A DNA stretch of 64,000 bases from CAWUFC02 sp963921335 (GTDB taxonomy: Bacteria; Pseudomonadota; Gammaproteobacteria; Pseudomonadales; Halieaceae). Shown in pieces: positions 35,880 through 45,113 of this stretch (position 1 is the first letter of the stretch; each line of letters opens with the position of its first letter). The stretch covers positions 682,001-746,000 of the forward strand of contig CAWUFC020000001.1 of assembly GCA_963921335.3 (NCBI GenBank). Direction: 5' to 3'. Below the pieces are notes generated by a model. That model saw only the letters and a list, made by a program, of their open reading frames with translations, was not told the origin of the DNA and made no database searches. The translations under genes were made by a program, and so were the position numbers.

Positions 35880-37232
35880 GTGAGCAGCAGAAAATCACTA
35901 CCCGACTGGCCCCAACAGCAACTGCGCGGGCACAAGTTGGAGGGTTATCGGTATACCTCCAGGGATTTTTTCGAGAAAGAGTGGGAGGGCATGTGGACCC
36001 GGGTCTGGTTGTTGTTAGGCCGCGAGAGTGAAATTCCGGAACCGGGTAACTGGCAGCGGGAAGATGTTGGCCCCGAGAGCTTTCTGATGGTGCGGCAGGA
36101 TGATGGCAGTATCAAAGCCTTTTATAACATTTGCCAGCATCGGGGTAATCGACTGGTCAGCGAGGCCAAGGGCAAGGTCAATCGCTTTGTCTGTCCCTAT
36201 CACGCCTGGGCCTGGACCCGCGATGGTGAGCTCGACTACGTGCAGGATGCCGACGACTTCCCCGAAGGCGATCCCTGCGGCAAGCTCACACTGGAACCAG
36301 TGCGCTGTGAAACTTTTGCCGGATTCATCTGGATCAATATGGATCCGGACTGTGTTTCCCTGAAAGACTTCCTTGGGCCGGTTTGGGATGACTGGGAAGG
36401 CTACGCTATTGAGAAGTGGAAGCGTTATTACGCCGGTACCTGCACGGTCCCTTTCAACTGGAAGGTCATCATGGACAACTTCAACGAGTCCTACCATGTG
36501 CCCACCGTGCACCGGGCTCGCGGCAGCGAGGCCGAGAAAAAGCGCTACCATCCTGGTATTGATACCAACTACAAGAACACCCGCTTCGACCTGTCCGATG
36601 AAGGTCATAATCGCATGATCATGCGCGGCGGTTACGCCGGGCCAACCATGGACAACGACGGCTACATCGGGGAGCCGCTGGCCAGCGTCATGCGCGAGTG
36701 GGAGCTGGACCCTTTGGACTTTCGACATCGTGGGGAAGACACCCGCAAGGCCCTGCAACAGGCCAAGCGCGAGGTCGGTGCAAAGCGGGGCTATGATCAT
36801 TATGCCCAGATGGCAGATGAGCAGCTGACCGATGCGCTGCACTACACCCTGTTTCCCAACTTTGCGGTATCCCTGTGGTCAGATGGGTTTCATTTTCTGC
36901 GCGCCAGACCCCACTCCACCGACCCGGAACAGACTATCTTCGACAACTGGTGGTATGCCAGCCAGCCGGAAGGAGAAACCGCACCCGTGCGTACTACCGC
37001 TAACGTGGTCGAGCGGGATGCAGAGGTGGAACACCAGATTTTTGAGTATGGTGAGCACGATATGGGAATTACCATTGATCAGGATCTGGACATCATGCCT
37101 GGCCAGCAGGCGGGCTTTCGCTCTCGAGGCTACAAAGGGGCTTACCTGGCGGGACAAGAGAGTCGGCTTAGTCGTTATCACGAGCTGATTGACGACTATA
37201 TTGAAGGAAGGCGTCCTTTGGGTCGCCGTTAA
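35880..37232 (+). CDS. Rieske-type ring-hydroxylating oxygenase alpha subunit
   Basis: An intact alpha subunit of about 450 residues. The Rieske ligands are CQHRGN and CPYHAW; the mononuclear iron site NFNESYHVPTVH follows. The frame is open another 37 codons upstream, but there the sequence shows no similarity to the family; GTG 35880 or 35868 is the likely start, giving SSRKSLPDWP. It differs in sequence from the two paralogous alpha subunits elsewhere, so probably has a different substrate. No reductase gene lies beside it. It is followed after 29 bases by an amidase gene. Confidence 0.93.
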   Translation: MSSRKSLPDWPQQQLRGHKLEGYRYTSRDFFEKEWEGMWTRVWLLLGRESEIPEPGNWQREDVGPESFLMVRQDDGSIKAFYNICQHRGNRLVSEAKGKVNRFVCPYHAWAWTRDGELDYVQDADDFPEGDPCGKLTLEPVRCETFAGFIWINMDPDCVSLKDFLGPVWDDWEGYAIEKWKRYYAGTCTVPFNWKVIMDNFNESYHVPTVHRARGSEAEKKRYHPGIDTNYKNTRFDLSDEGHNRMIMRGGYAGPTMDNDGYIGEPLASVMREWELDPLDFRHRGEDTRKALQQAKREVGAKRGYDHYAQMADEQLTDALHYTLFPNFAVSLWSDGFHFLRARPHSTDPEQTIFDNWWYASQPEGETAPVRTTANVVERDAEVEHQIFEYGEHDMGITIDQDLDIMPGQQAGFRSRGYKGAYLAGQESRLSRYHELIDDYIEGRRPLGRR

Positions 37233-37261
37233 TCCGAGATAAGCCATCAGCGGGAGAAAAC

Positions 37262-38767
37262 ATGACTAGCAGCATTGGTCGTCGTCAGTTTGTAGCGGGT
37301 GCTGTGGCTGCCGCCACCGCTGCGCGTATGAGCCCTGTGCTTGCGGGTACTTCACGGACACTGGCGGAGTATATGCAGTATGACGCCATGGGTCTGGCTG
37401 CCCTGGTGCGCAGTGGGGATGCCAGCCCTGCGGAATTACTGGAGGTGGCCATCAGCCGGGCAGAGCAGGTCGACCCCAGCCTGAACGCCATTACGGTTGA
37501 GCATTTTGAGCTGGCGCGCAAGGCGGTGCGCAGCAAGCTGCCCGAAGGTCCGTTTACCGGTGTGCCTTATTTGCTAAAAGACCTGGGTGTCGCCATGAAG
37601 GGCACGGTGACTACTGAGGGCTCACGATTCTATCGAGACGCAGTGCACGACTATGACAGTGAAATCGTGCGGCGTTATCGTCGAGCCGGCCTGGTTATTT
37701 TCGGTAAAACCCACAGCCCCGAATTTGGTAGTTCACCCAGCAGTGAATCCGCGTTGCATGGGCGTACCCATAATCCCTGGGATATAACCCGTAGTGCGGG
37801 TGGTTCGTCTGGTGGTGCCGGTGCTGCGGTCGCCGGCGGTATCGTGCCCATGGCTCATGCCACCGATGGCGGTGGTTCCATCCGCATACCGGCCTCGTCC
37901 TGCGGGCTGGTGGGTTTAAAGCCCACCCGGGGCCGCAACCCCAGTGGGCCACATGTCTATGAGGGATGGGATGGCTTGTCGGCCGGCCACGTGGTCAGTC
38001 GAAGTGTTCGCGATACCGCCCTGGCACTGGATGCGACCCAGGGCCCCGATATCGGCGATGCCTACGCCACTGCGCCGAGGCAACGCCCGTATATCGAGGA
38101 ATGCGAACGAGAGCCGGGTCAACTACGGATTGCTCTGATGACTTCTCCCATGCTGCCGATGCCCGCAGCACTGGAATGTGTGAAAGCCGCTGAGGCGGCG
38201 GCCAAATTATGTGAATCACTGGGGCACCGTGTGGAGGAGGCGCGACCGGAGTTCGATGCCCTGAGCGTTTGGCAGAATTTTGGTGTCGCTGTAAACGCCA
38301 ACCTTGCTGCGTCTGTTGGGCAGCGGGAAAAATTGTTGGGGCGCATGGTCGGCCCGAAAGATCTTGAGCCCATCAATCTGATCAACGTGGCCGCAGGCAG
38401 AAAGGTGACTGGCGCAGAGCATGTGCTGGCAAGGCAGAGTCTGCATCATGCTAGCCGTGCACTGGGTGCTTTTCATCAGAAGTACGACCTGATCCTGAGC
38501 CCGACCATGGCGCAGTTGCCGCCGAAGCTAGGCGTTCTGGCCCTGGATACGCCGATGCAGGAGTTCATGATCAATGCCTCTCTGTCGTCAGCATTTACTG
38601 CGCTTTACAATATCACCGGTGCACCGGCAATTTCTCTGCCACTACATCGCACGGAGGAAAATTTGCCGGTAGGTGTCATGTTTGCAGCCCCATTTGGTGA
38701 TGAAGCGACACTGATCCGTCTGGCGGCCCAGCTTGAACGTGCCCAACCCTGGCCAGAGCTTGCCTAG
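37262..38767 (+). CDS. Tat-exported amidase (amidase signature family)
   Basis: A 501-residue enzyme with an N-terminal twin-arginine signal (GRRQFVAGAVAAATAARM) before the amidase domain. The amidase signature includes GGSSGGAGAAVAGGIVPMAHATDGGGSIRIPAS with the cis-Ser and nucleophile Ser, and the catalytic Lys in YLLKDLG. Such enzymes hydrolyse amides, including aryl acylamides. A Tat signal implies folding in the cytoplasm and action in the periplasm. It follows the Rieske gene after 29 bases and precedes a small membrane protein by 3 bases. Confidence 0.92.
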   Translation: MTSSIGRRQFVAGAVAAATAARMSPVLAGTSRTLAEYMQYDAMGLAALVRSGDASPAELLEVAISRAEQVDPSLNAITVEHFELARKAVRSKLPEGPFTGVPYLLKDLGVAMKGTVTTEGSRFYRDAVHDYDSEIVRRYRRAGLVIFGKTHSPEFGSSPSSESALHGRTHNPWDITRSAGGSSGGAGAAVAGGIVPMAHATDGGGSIRIPASSCGLVGLKPTRGRNPSGPHVYEGWDGLSAGHVVSRSVRDTALALDATQGPDIGDAYATAPRQRPYIEECEREPGQLRIALMTSPMLPMPAALECVKAAEAAAKLCESLGHRVEEARPEFDALSVWQNFGVAVNANLAASVGQREKLLGRMVGPKDLEPINLINVAAGRKVTGAEHVLARQSLHHASRALGAFHQKYDLILSPTMAQLPPKLGVLALDTPMQEFMINASLSSAFTALYNITGAPAISLPLHRTEENLPVGVMFAAPFGDEATLIRLAAQLERAQPWPELA

Positions 38768-38770
38768 CCC

Positions 38771-39325
38771 ATGACCCAACACGAATACGTATTCGTCACT
38801 ATCTCCATCATCCTCGGTCTGGCCATGACTCGTTTACTGAGTTCGGTGGCCGCCCTGATCCGGGCGCACGACAGAATCCTCTTTCACTGGGCGACCAGCT
38901 TGTGGGCGCTGTGCGTGATGATATTTATCCTGCAGATGTGGTGGGTAGGTTGGTCGTTGCACGATTTCACAGACTGGACCATTCTGGAATTTTTCCTGCT
39001 GGTTTTGGCGGCAATATTTCTATACGGCTCAGCGGAGTTGGCCCTGCCAGTGGAAGACTATGATATCGCCAGTGATGCGGAGCTGGATTTTCTCGCCCAC
39101 AGCACTAGCCTGGGGCGGGTGTCTGCCGCATCCATGTTGGGCTATCTGCTGATCGGCCCCTACTTCAATATCATGCTGTTCGATACGCCGGCGCTGGCGT
39201 CGATGATTGCCGCAGGTATTGGGGTGATTCTGATGCTGATGATGACGCTTCGCCCCGGCTGGTTTCGGCAGCTAGCGGTGGCATTTGCCCTTTACGCCGC
39301 GGCGGTACTGTTTTTTACTGCGTGA
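38771..39325 (+). CDS. Small integral membrane protein, unknown function
   Basis: A 184-residue protein with about five or six hydrophobic segments (beginning VFVTISIILGLAMTRLL, with later segments SLWALCVMIFILQMWWVGW, FFLLVLAAIFLYGSA, SMIAAGIGVILMLMM and the C-terminal LAVAFALYAAAVLFF). No known motif is seen. It starts 3 bases after the amidase stop, so it is co-translated with a Tat-exported amidase. Similar small proteins of unknown function occur widely. It ends 10 bases before a convergent SDR. Confidence 0.78.
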   Translation: MTQHEYVFVTISIILGLAMTRLLSSVAALIRAHDRILFHWATSLWALCVMIFILQMWWVGWSLHDFTDWTILEFFLLVLAAIFLYGSAELALPVEDYDIASDAELDFLAHSTSLGRVSAASMLGYLLIGPYFNIMLFDTPALASMIAAGIGVILMLMMTLRPGWFRQLAVAFALYAAAVLFFTA

Positions 39326-39335
39326 GCGGACCCAA

Positions 39336-40124
39336 TCAGAAGGTGGAAGAGCCCATCCCGCCGTCCACAACGATATCCTGCCCGACCATAAAGCCCACCT
39401 GAGCAGAACACAGCATCGCCACGATGGCACCAAAATCCTCTGGGTCACCGAAACGGTTGGCGCCAATGCGCCAGTAGTCTATCCACTCCTGCACCAACTC
39501 GTCATAGCTGATGTCACGCTCTGCGGCGCGCTCACCAAAATTCTGCTCTGTGGCTGCAGTATGGTGCATGCCAGGCAACAGATTGTTGATAATGACATTG
39601 TGTTTGGCCAGGCCTTTGGCCACGGCAGTCGTATAATTAGACAGGGCTGCGCGGGGAGGCCCCGATAACACCCGTACCTCGGCGGGAAATTTCGCTGCGC
39701 CGGTGGTGATATTGACGATTCGGCCAAAGCCGCGATCGGCCATGCCGTCGACCACTGCCTTCATGAATTCTACCGGGCTGATCAAGCCCACTGCCAGATG
39801 CTGTTGCCATTCCTCAGTGCTGACATCGCGAAAGTCTGCGGACATAGGGGGAGGACTGCAGGTGCCCACCAGGATGTCGGGCTCCGGGCAGGCTGCCAGT
39901 ATGGCTTCGCGACCAGCCTCAGTGGAATGATCTGCACAGACGCCCACCACCCTTGAACCAGTTGCGGCGGCAAGGTCCGCAGCGGCCTGCTCAAGTCGTT
40001 CGGCATTGCGGGCTGAAATGAAGACCTCGCAGCCCTCCTGTGCCAGCGCCAGTGCGGCGCCTCGGCCCAGGCCGGCGCTGCCGCCATTAACAATGGCTTT
40101 TTTACCACTAATCCCTAAATCCAT
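39336..40124 (-). CDS. Atypical SDR-family protein lacking YxxxK
   Basis: A 262-residue Rossmann SDR: the coenzyme motif GGSAGLGRGAALALA is present, and FMVGQDIVVDGGM at the end is standard. The catalytic Tyr-x3-Lys appears as S154-GPP-R158 and the NAG motif is replaced by TCSPPP, so it may use other residues, bind a partner or be inactive. It begins a - strand cluster with a second SDR 18 bases upstream in the transcript. Similar SGxPR-type SDRs are known from 3-oxoacyl-reductase-like families. Substrate unknown. Confidence 0.85.
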   Translation of the reverse strand: MDLGISGKKAIVNGGSAGLGRGAALALAQEGCEVFISARNAERLEQAAADLAAATGSRVVGVCADHSTEAGREAILAACPEPDILVGTCSPPPMSADFRDVSTEEWQQHLAVGLISPVEFMKAVVDGMADRGFGRIVNITTGAAKFPAEVRVLSGPPRAALSNYTTAVAKGLAKHNVIINNLLPGMHHTAATEQNFGERAAERDISYDELVQEWIDYWRIGANRFGDPEDFGAIVAMLCSAQVGFMVGQDIVVDGGMGSSTF

Positions 40125-40142
40125 GCAGCCCCCTGTCAGGTA

Positions 40143-40895
40143 TTAGCCCGGCAAGCCACCCATGGCCTGACCGCCGGAGACGTCGATCAGCTGGCCATTG
40201 ATAAATCCCGAGGCCTTGTCATCAGCGAGATAAAGCGCTGTTTCAGCGATGTCCTCCACGGTGCCCATACGCCCACAGGGGATATTGGCGATGAACATGT
40301 CTTCAACCCCTGGTGTCGACAACAGGTCGGCAGTCATGTCGGTATTGATCAGGCCAGCAGCGATGGAGTTAAAGCGCACCTTCTTTTCGGCATATTCGGA
40401 GGCCGCAATCTTGACGACGTAGTCCACACCGGCTCGGGCGCCGGCATAGGCCGAATAACCCTTAGCGGGCAGGCGAGCCGTGAGAGAAGAAATTGTCATC
40501 ACTGAGCCGCCGTCTTCCATGGCCGCTGCCGCGTGCTTGAAGAACAGGATCGCGCCAATAAAGGACAGGTCCAGGCTGGGCTGAATCTGCTCCGCGGTGA
40601 TGTCTGCGATATTGCAAAAGGCAATACCACCGGCGCTGTTTACCGCGATATCCACTCGGCCGTATTCGGATTTTGCTGTTGTAAACAGGTTCTCGATCGC
40701 CGTTTCATCGGTGGCATCAGTGGCGACGCCAAGGCCGCCGATTTCTTCCGCCAGGCTGTCCAGCAGCTCCTGCCGGCGTCCGGCTACCACCACTTTGGCG
40801 CCTTCCTCGGCGAAGCGCCGGGCAATGGCGGAGCCAAAATTCTGCTGGCCAGAGGCGCCGATAACGACAGCTACTTTTCCATCCAGTCTTGCCAT
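40143..40895 (-). CDS. SDR-family protein with Y-x3-R active site
   Basis: A 250-residue SDR with VIGASGQQNFGSAIARRFAE (the coenzyme motif), NSAGG and the block GYSAYAGARAGVDYVVK. The catalytic Tyr150 is kept, but the usual Lys is Arg154. It ends with standard NGQLIDVSGGQAMGG. It lies 5 bases from the acyl-CoA ligase upstream in transcription and 18 bases before the other SDR. It may oxidise or reduce a hydroxyacyl-CoA or cyclic alcohol. Confidence 0.88.
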   Translation of the reverse strand: MARLDGKVAVVIGASGQQNFGSAIARRFAEEGAKVVVAGRRQELLDSLAEEIGGLGVATDATDETAIENLFTTAKSEYGRVDIAVNSAGGIAFCNIADITAEQIQPSLDLSFIGAILFFKHAAAAMEDGGSVMTISSLTARLPAKGYSAYAGARAGVDYVVKIAASEYAEKKVRFNSIAAGLINTDMTADLLSTPGVEDMFIANIPCGRMGTVEDIAETALYLADDKASGFINGQLIDVSGGQAMGGLPG

Positions 40896-40900
40896 GATAT

Positions 40901-42526
40901 TTATCCTTTTTGTTGTTCAGCGTTGTATTGTTGTTCAGCGTATTCAGTGACGAAAGGGTAGTCCGGTTTGCCATTGGGTGCCCGCCTTAGATCGTCGATG
41001 GCGAATATCTCCCTTGGCACTTTGTAGTCCGCCAGTATTTCCCTGGTTGCGGTTTGTATCTCAGCGACGTCAATGTTGTCGCTGCTGAGTCCCGGACCTT
41101 CAACCACCCCGACAACCATTTTGCCAAAGCGAGGATGTGGCAGGCCGACAACCAGTGCATCGGAGATGGCGGGGTGTTCAATCAAGGCGCGCTCTACCTC
41201 GACGGTGTAAACTTTTTCACCGCCGGTGTTAATCACTGTGCTGTCACGCCCCAGCAGTATCAGCATGCCATCGTCTCGCACTGTGCAGCGATCGCCGGTT
41301 TTGACGAAGCGCTCACCGCGAATCGTGACGAAGGTTTCGCCGGACTTCTCCGGCTGTTTGTAATAACCGATTGGCGAATAGCCTCCGGAATAAGCAATGC
41401 CGATGGTATCGCTGCCCGGCACGACCTCATTCAGCTCGTCATCGAACACGCGCGTTGTTTTGAGTGGACGGAATACGCCCGCTTCAGGGGTGGACACCGC
41501 AAAGCCGGAGGCCTCGGATGAACCCAGCGTGTCAAACAGCACCAGCCTGGGCTGATGTTTCAGCAGGATACTGCGGTATTGCTCAGTCAGGGACGCGCCG
41601 GTTGAAACCAGCATGTTGACGCTGTTGAACAAACCCTCATCGGCGCGCTGCTCCAGTGCGGCGGTCAAGGGAATGGCGAAGGCGTCACCTACGATGGAAA
41701 TAGCGCTGACCTGAAAACGTTTAACCAGGTTCAGAGTTTGGTTGGCGTCGAACTTTTCGCCGGGCATGGTCATCACCGGCGTACCCTGGCACAGCATAAG
41801 AATTGCCATCAGACTGGCTGCGCCATGCATGAGTGGACTCAGGGGCATGAACGGCGTCGGTTCAGGCAGTTTGAGTACGTTGGCTATATGCTCATCCAGG
41901 TTGGCGGGGTGCTCAGGCAGGTCCAGCGCCTGCAGGCGACTGCCCTGGGAGATTTTCTGTTTAAACCAGAGATCTTCGTGCCGCCACATGGTGCCTTTGG
42001 GCAGGCCCGTAGTACCACCGGTGGCAATAATCATCAGGTGATCGTTGGATGTGTTACGCTCAAAATCACTGCTGTCGTGGTCATATAATTCAGAGAGGCA
42101 CTGTGCGAAATCATTCTTCGCGGGTGCTGGTCCCACCTCGATAAAGGCAACGGTCTCAGTCAACTGATCTTTGATGTCAGCCACGCGGTCGGCAAATTCC
42201 GCGTCATAGACCAGTACCCGGATATCCAGGCTGACGCAGAGTTCGATCAGCTCCTGCTCCAGATAGCGGTAGTTCACATTGATATGAGCCATGCCCGTCA
42301 GCCCGGCGCCGATAAAGGTCTCCATATAGGCATTGGAGTTGCGCATATAGTGGCCAACGTGGGAGTTTTCGGGCAGCCCGAGAGTGTTTAGCCACCTGGC
42401 AATGCCGGTGCAGCGACGCACCAGCTCGCGGTAACTGATCTGGTCGTCGCCGTGTATCAGGGCAGGACGATCTCCCGCCTCGGTTTGGCTCAGGCGGTAA
42501 ACCGCTTCGCTGATATTCCAGGTCAT
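40901..42526 (-). CDS. AMP-dependent acyl-CoA synthetase/ligase
   Basis: A 541-residue ANL-family ligase. The motif IIATGGTTGLPKGTMWRHE is a GG variant of the P-loop; FDTLGSSEASGFA, TGDRCTV, DSTVINTGGEKVYTVEVERAL and the C-terminal RRAPNGKPDYPFV with the catalytic Lys follow. It activates a carboxylic acid to CoA. It lies in the transcript LLM-thiolase-ligase-SDR-SDR, so is likely to feed the same acyl-CoA pathway. Distinct from the ligase at 1158. Confidence 0.93.
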   Translation of the reverse strand: MTWNISEAVYRLSQTEAGDRPALIHGDDQISYRELVRRCTGIARWLNTLGLPENSHVGHYMRNSNAYMETFIGAGLTGMAHINVNYRYLEQELIELCVSLDIRVLVYDAEFADRVADIKDQLTETVAFIEVGPAPAKNDFAQCLSELYDHDSSDFERNTSNDHLMIIATGGTTGLPKGTMWRHEDLWFKQKISQGSRLQALDLPEHPANLDEHIANVLKLPEPTPFMPLSPLMHGAASLMAILMLCQGTPVMTMPGEKFDANQTLNLVKRFQVSAISIVGDAFAIPLTAALEQRADEGLFNSVNMLVSTGASLTEQYRSILLKHQPRLVLFDTLGSSEASGFAVSTPEAGVFRPLKTTRVFDDELNEVVPGSDTIGIAYSGGYSPIGYYKQPEKSGETFVTIRGERFVKTGDRCTVRDDGMLILLGRDSTVINTGGEKVYTVEVERALIEHPAISDALVVGLPHPRFGKMVVGVVEGPGLSSDNIDVAEIQTATREILADYKVPREIFAIDDLRRAPNGKPDYPFVTEYAEQQYNAEQQKG

Positions 42527-42556
42527 CTTATTGTTATTAACCCCTTAGAGTTTGGT

Positions 42557-44065
42557 TCAGCTGGCCAATTGAAATACCAGTTTCTGGTCCTGCTTGATCA
42601 CACTGATCGGCTGGCCCGTGTTGGCGCCGTTGAGCAGGGCTTCGGCGGTGGCACTGTCGTCTTCTGCGGTCATAGCGACAAAGCGTTGACCATCGCTGGT
42701 ATCGGCGACAACAACTGCCTCCAGTCCCTGGCGGGCATGGTTGACCGACCATGACACAATGGTGCCTGCACTGGGTTCTTCGCAAATTTCCAGATGCGGC
42801 AGATCATCGCGGCTGATTTTGACGTCCGCACTGCACCAGTCGATAGCACTGGGCAGGCAGGAGTACACCCCGGTAGCGTGCTTGGATAATACGCCACCGT
42901 TTGCAGTGACCAGCGCATACTGATCAGGCTGTTTGCGAACTTCTTCCGCCGCCTGCGCTATGGCATGCATCGAATAGTTGTTTCCAGGGCCACCGAAATA
43001 GGGCAGGCCGCCGGTCAGGGTCAATTGACGGCTGCCATCCGTGGGTAGGCCGAGCTGCTCTGCCACTGCGACTACCGCGCAGGGGAAACAGCTGTAAATG
43101 TCGATCAACTCTATGTCCTGTGCCTTCACCCCGGCCATATCCAGAGCCTTGTGCGCCACCATGCCGGCCATCTCGGCAACCGCCGGATTGGGGCGACGGC
43201 TTACTTCCCATTCCATGCCCTCCGCGGCGCCGTGCAGAAAGACCCACTGGCTCTCGGGAATGCCAAGCTCGCGTGCCTTATCGATAGAACACAGCAACAC
43301 GGCTGCCGCTAAGTTGACCCCGTCCTGGGCGATCATGCGCTTGGTGTATAGGTGGCTGAGCGGATCTGCTGCCAGTATCTGCTCGGCGCTTTGTTTGCCT
43401 TCGAATTGGGCATAGGGGTTGGTCGAGGCCACGGCGCTGAAACTCTCGAACAATTTTGCGCTGGCCTGGCGGTGTTCTTCGGCACTGCGGCCTTTGGCGT
43501 CCGCCTGGGCCTGGTCAATCAACCCATAGTAGTACATAACATTGGTGAGGCCGGTATTGCGTTCCTGCAGGGTAGCAACGTGCTCACCGAAGCCGCGGTC
43601 ATCCAGGGGCTCGTCAAAACTCTCGTTCCAGTCCATCTCAAGGCCGTTGCGCAGGCCATTCTTCAGATTCTTTATGTTCTCGGCACCACACAGCAGCACG
43701 AGGTCTGCCTCACCGCGTGCAATGTCGCCCGCGAACTCAGTCAGTCGGCTCTGGGGTTCGTTGCCGCCTGCGTGAGTGTAGATGCGGCGTTTTGGATTGG
43801 CCCCGATCCGCGCCGCCACTGACTGTGGTTGGTTGTTACTGGTGCCATAGGGGCCCGCCCAGCTGGGCACAGAATCGTTAAACGTCTTCACCATGCAGAT
43901 GGTGTCGATCTCGCTGGCGAGATCAGCACCACTGTCGGCGATGGCGGCTTTCGCCGCCGCTGCCGCCAGGTCTGCGGCGGACTCTTCGCCGGGTTCACGT
44001 TTTACGAATTGTCCTACGCCCACCAGAACCGGGGTGGTGCCGGGTAACTCATTCACAGACGTCAT
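42557..44065 (-). CDS. Thiolase-like protein (TLP1-type)
   Basis: A 502-residue thiolase-superfamily protein, about 100 residues longer than standard thiolases. It has the initial VLVGVGQF and the domain layout of thiolases, then an additional C-terminal domain like that seen in TLP1-type thiolase-like proteins. The usual nucleophile region CxS/G is replaced by AGGNEPQS (G100-Q105), so the standard catalytic Cys is missing; the C-terminal His-Pro motif reads GGPGNNY. It may therefore not be a true thiolase and may act as a CoA lyase or an aldolase-like protein. Overlaps the LLM gene by 1 base (TAATG). Confidence 0.82.
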   Translation of the reverse strand: MTSVNELPGTTPVLVGVGQFVKREPGEESAADLAAAAAKAAIADSGADLASEIDTICMVKTFNDSVPSWAGPYGTSNNQPQSVAARIGANPKRRIYTHAGGNEPQSRLTEFAGDIARGEADLVLLCGAENIKNLKNGLRNGLEMDWNESFDEPLDDRGFGEHVATLQERNTGLTNVMYYYGLIDQAQADAKGRSAEEHRQASAKLFESFSAVASTNPYAQFEGKQSAEQILAADPLSHLYTKRMIAQDGVNLAAAVLLCSIDKARELGIPESQWVFLHGAAEGMEWEVSRRPNPAVAEMAGMVAHKALDMAGVKAQDIELIDIYSCFPCAVVAVAEQLGLPTDGSRQLTLTGGLPYFGGPGNNYSMHAIAQAAEEVRKQPDQYALVTANGGVLSKHATGVYSCLPSAIDWCSADVKISRDDLPHLEICEEPSAGTIVSWSVNHARQGLEAVVVADTSDGQRFVAMTAEDDSATAEALLNGANTGQPISVIKQDQKLVFQLAS

Positions 44066-45081
44066 TACAGAATAAGCTCCGCCATTTCACGCAGATTGTC
44101 TTTGTCCGTGGTGGCGACCAGCAGTGTGGTGACCTTGGAGTCTTCCCAGGCACCCAGGCGTTCCTTGATGCGCTCTTTGGGGCCTACCAGCGACAGGTTG
44201 TCTGCCAGTGAATCGGGAATAACCCGGGCCGCTTCGTCCCGCTTGTCTTCAAAGAACAGCTGCTGGATCTTTTTGGCTTCTTCTTCGTAGCCCATGCGGC
44301 AGAACAGGTCGTTGTGGAAGTTGGCGCTCTTGGCACCCATGCCACCGACATAAAAGCTCAGGAAGTACTTCACCTGCAGCAGGGCGTCGTCGATATCGTC
44401 GGTGATATTCACAGTCACCATCTGGGCGATATCGAAATCCGGGCGCATGTCTTTCAGCGAATCGGCATAGGTGGACTCGTCGTAGGGGTCGTAGTACAGG
44501 GGCAGCCAGCCGTCGGCGATCTCTGCGGCCAGGGCCACGTTCTTGGGGCCTTCGGCGCCCATGAAGATGGGGATTTCGTTACGCAGGGGATGCACGATGG
44601 GTTTTAGTGGTTTGCCCAGACCCATGCCATCATCTCCGGGGTAGGGCAAGGGGTAATGGGGGCCGTCATTAGTGACGGGCCCTTCTCGCTTGAAAACCTG
44701 GCGAATGATGTCGATGTACTCGCGTGTGCGTGCCAGCGGTTTGGGAAACGGCCGGCCATACCAGCCCTCCACCACCTGCGGGCCGGAGACACCCAGTCCG
44801 AGTTGGAAGCGACCGTTAGACAGATAATCCAGTGTCAGGGCGTGCATGGCGCAGGAGGTCGGCGTGCGACCTGACAGCTGCACGACCGCCGTACCGAGTT
44901 TGATGGTTTCAGTATGGGCGCCAATCCATGCCAGGGGGGTAAAGGCGTCGTTGCCCCAGGCCTCCGCTGACCAGACCGAGTCATATCCGAGGCGTTCTGC
45001 CTCCTGGGCCATTTCGACAAAATTCGGGCTGGGTGCTGCGCCCCAGTAGCCCTGGGCCAGTCCCAGCTTTAATGATCCCAT
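44065..45081 (-). CDS. LLM-class flavin/F420-type oxidoreductase 2
   Basis: A 338-residue luciferase-like enzyme, similar in type to mycobacterial Rv3520c-like F420-dependent proteins: KLGLAQGYWG at the N-terminus, MAQEAERLGYDSVWSAEAWGNDAF, SNGRFQLGLGVSGPQVVEGW and WLPLYYDPY. The cofactor in a gammaproteobacterium may be FMN. It is the first gene of the unit with the thiolase-like gene and the acyl-CoA ligase. The role is unknown; a two-electron oxidation of an alicyclic or acyl intermediate is plausible. Only 36% of the flanking intergenic space is used by a terminator at 45114-45140. Confidence 0.88.
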   Translation of the reverse strand: MGSLKLGLAQGYWGAAPSPNFVEMAQEAERLGYDSVWSAEAWGNDAFTPLAWIGAHTETIKLGTAVVQLSGRTPTSCAMHALTLDYLSNGRFQLGLGVSGPQVVEGWYGRPFPKPLARTREYIDIIRQVFKREGPVTNDGPHYPLPYPGDDGMGLGKPLKPIVHPLRNEIPIFMGAEGPKNVALAAEIADGWLPLYYDPYDESTYADSLKDMRPDFDIAQMVTVNITDDIDDALLQVKYFLSFYVGGMGAKSANFHNDLFCRMGYEEEAKKIQQLFFEDKRDEAARVIPDSLADNLSLVGPKERIKERLGAWEDSKVTTLLVATTDKDNLREMAELIL

Positions 45082-45113
45082 GTGAATCTCCGTAGTTTTT
45101 ATGAATAGAGGTC

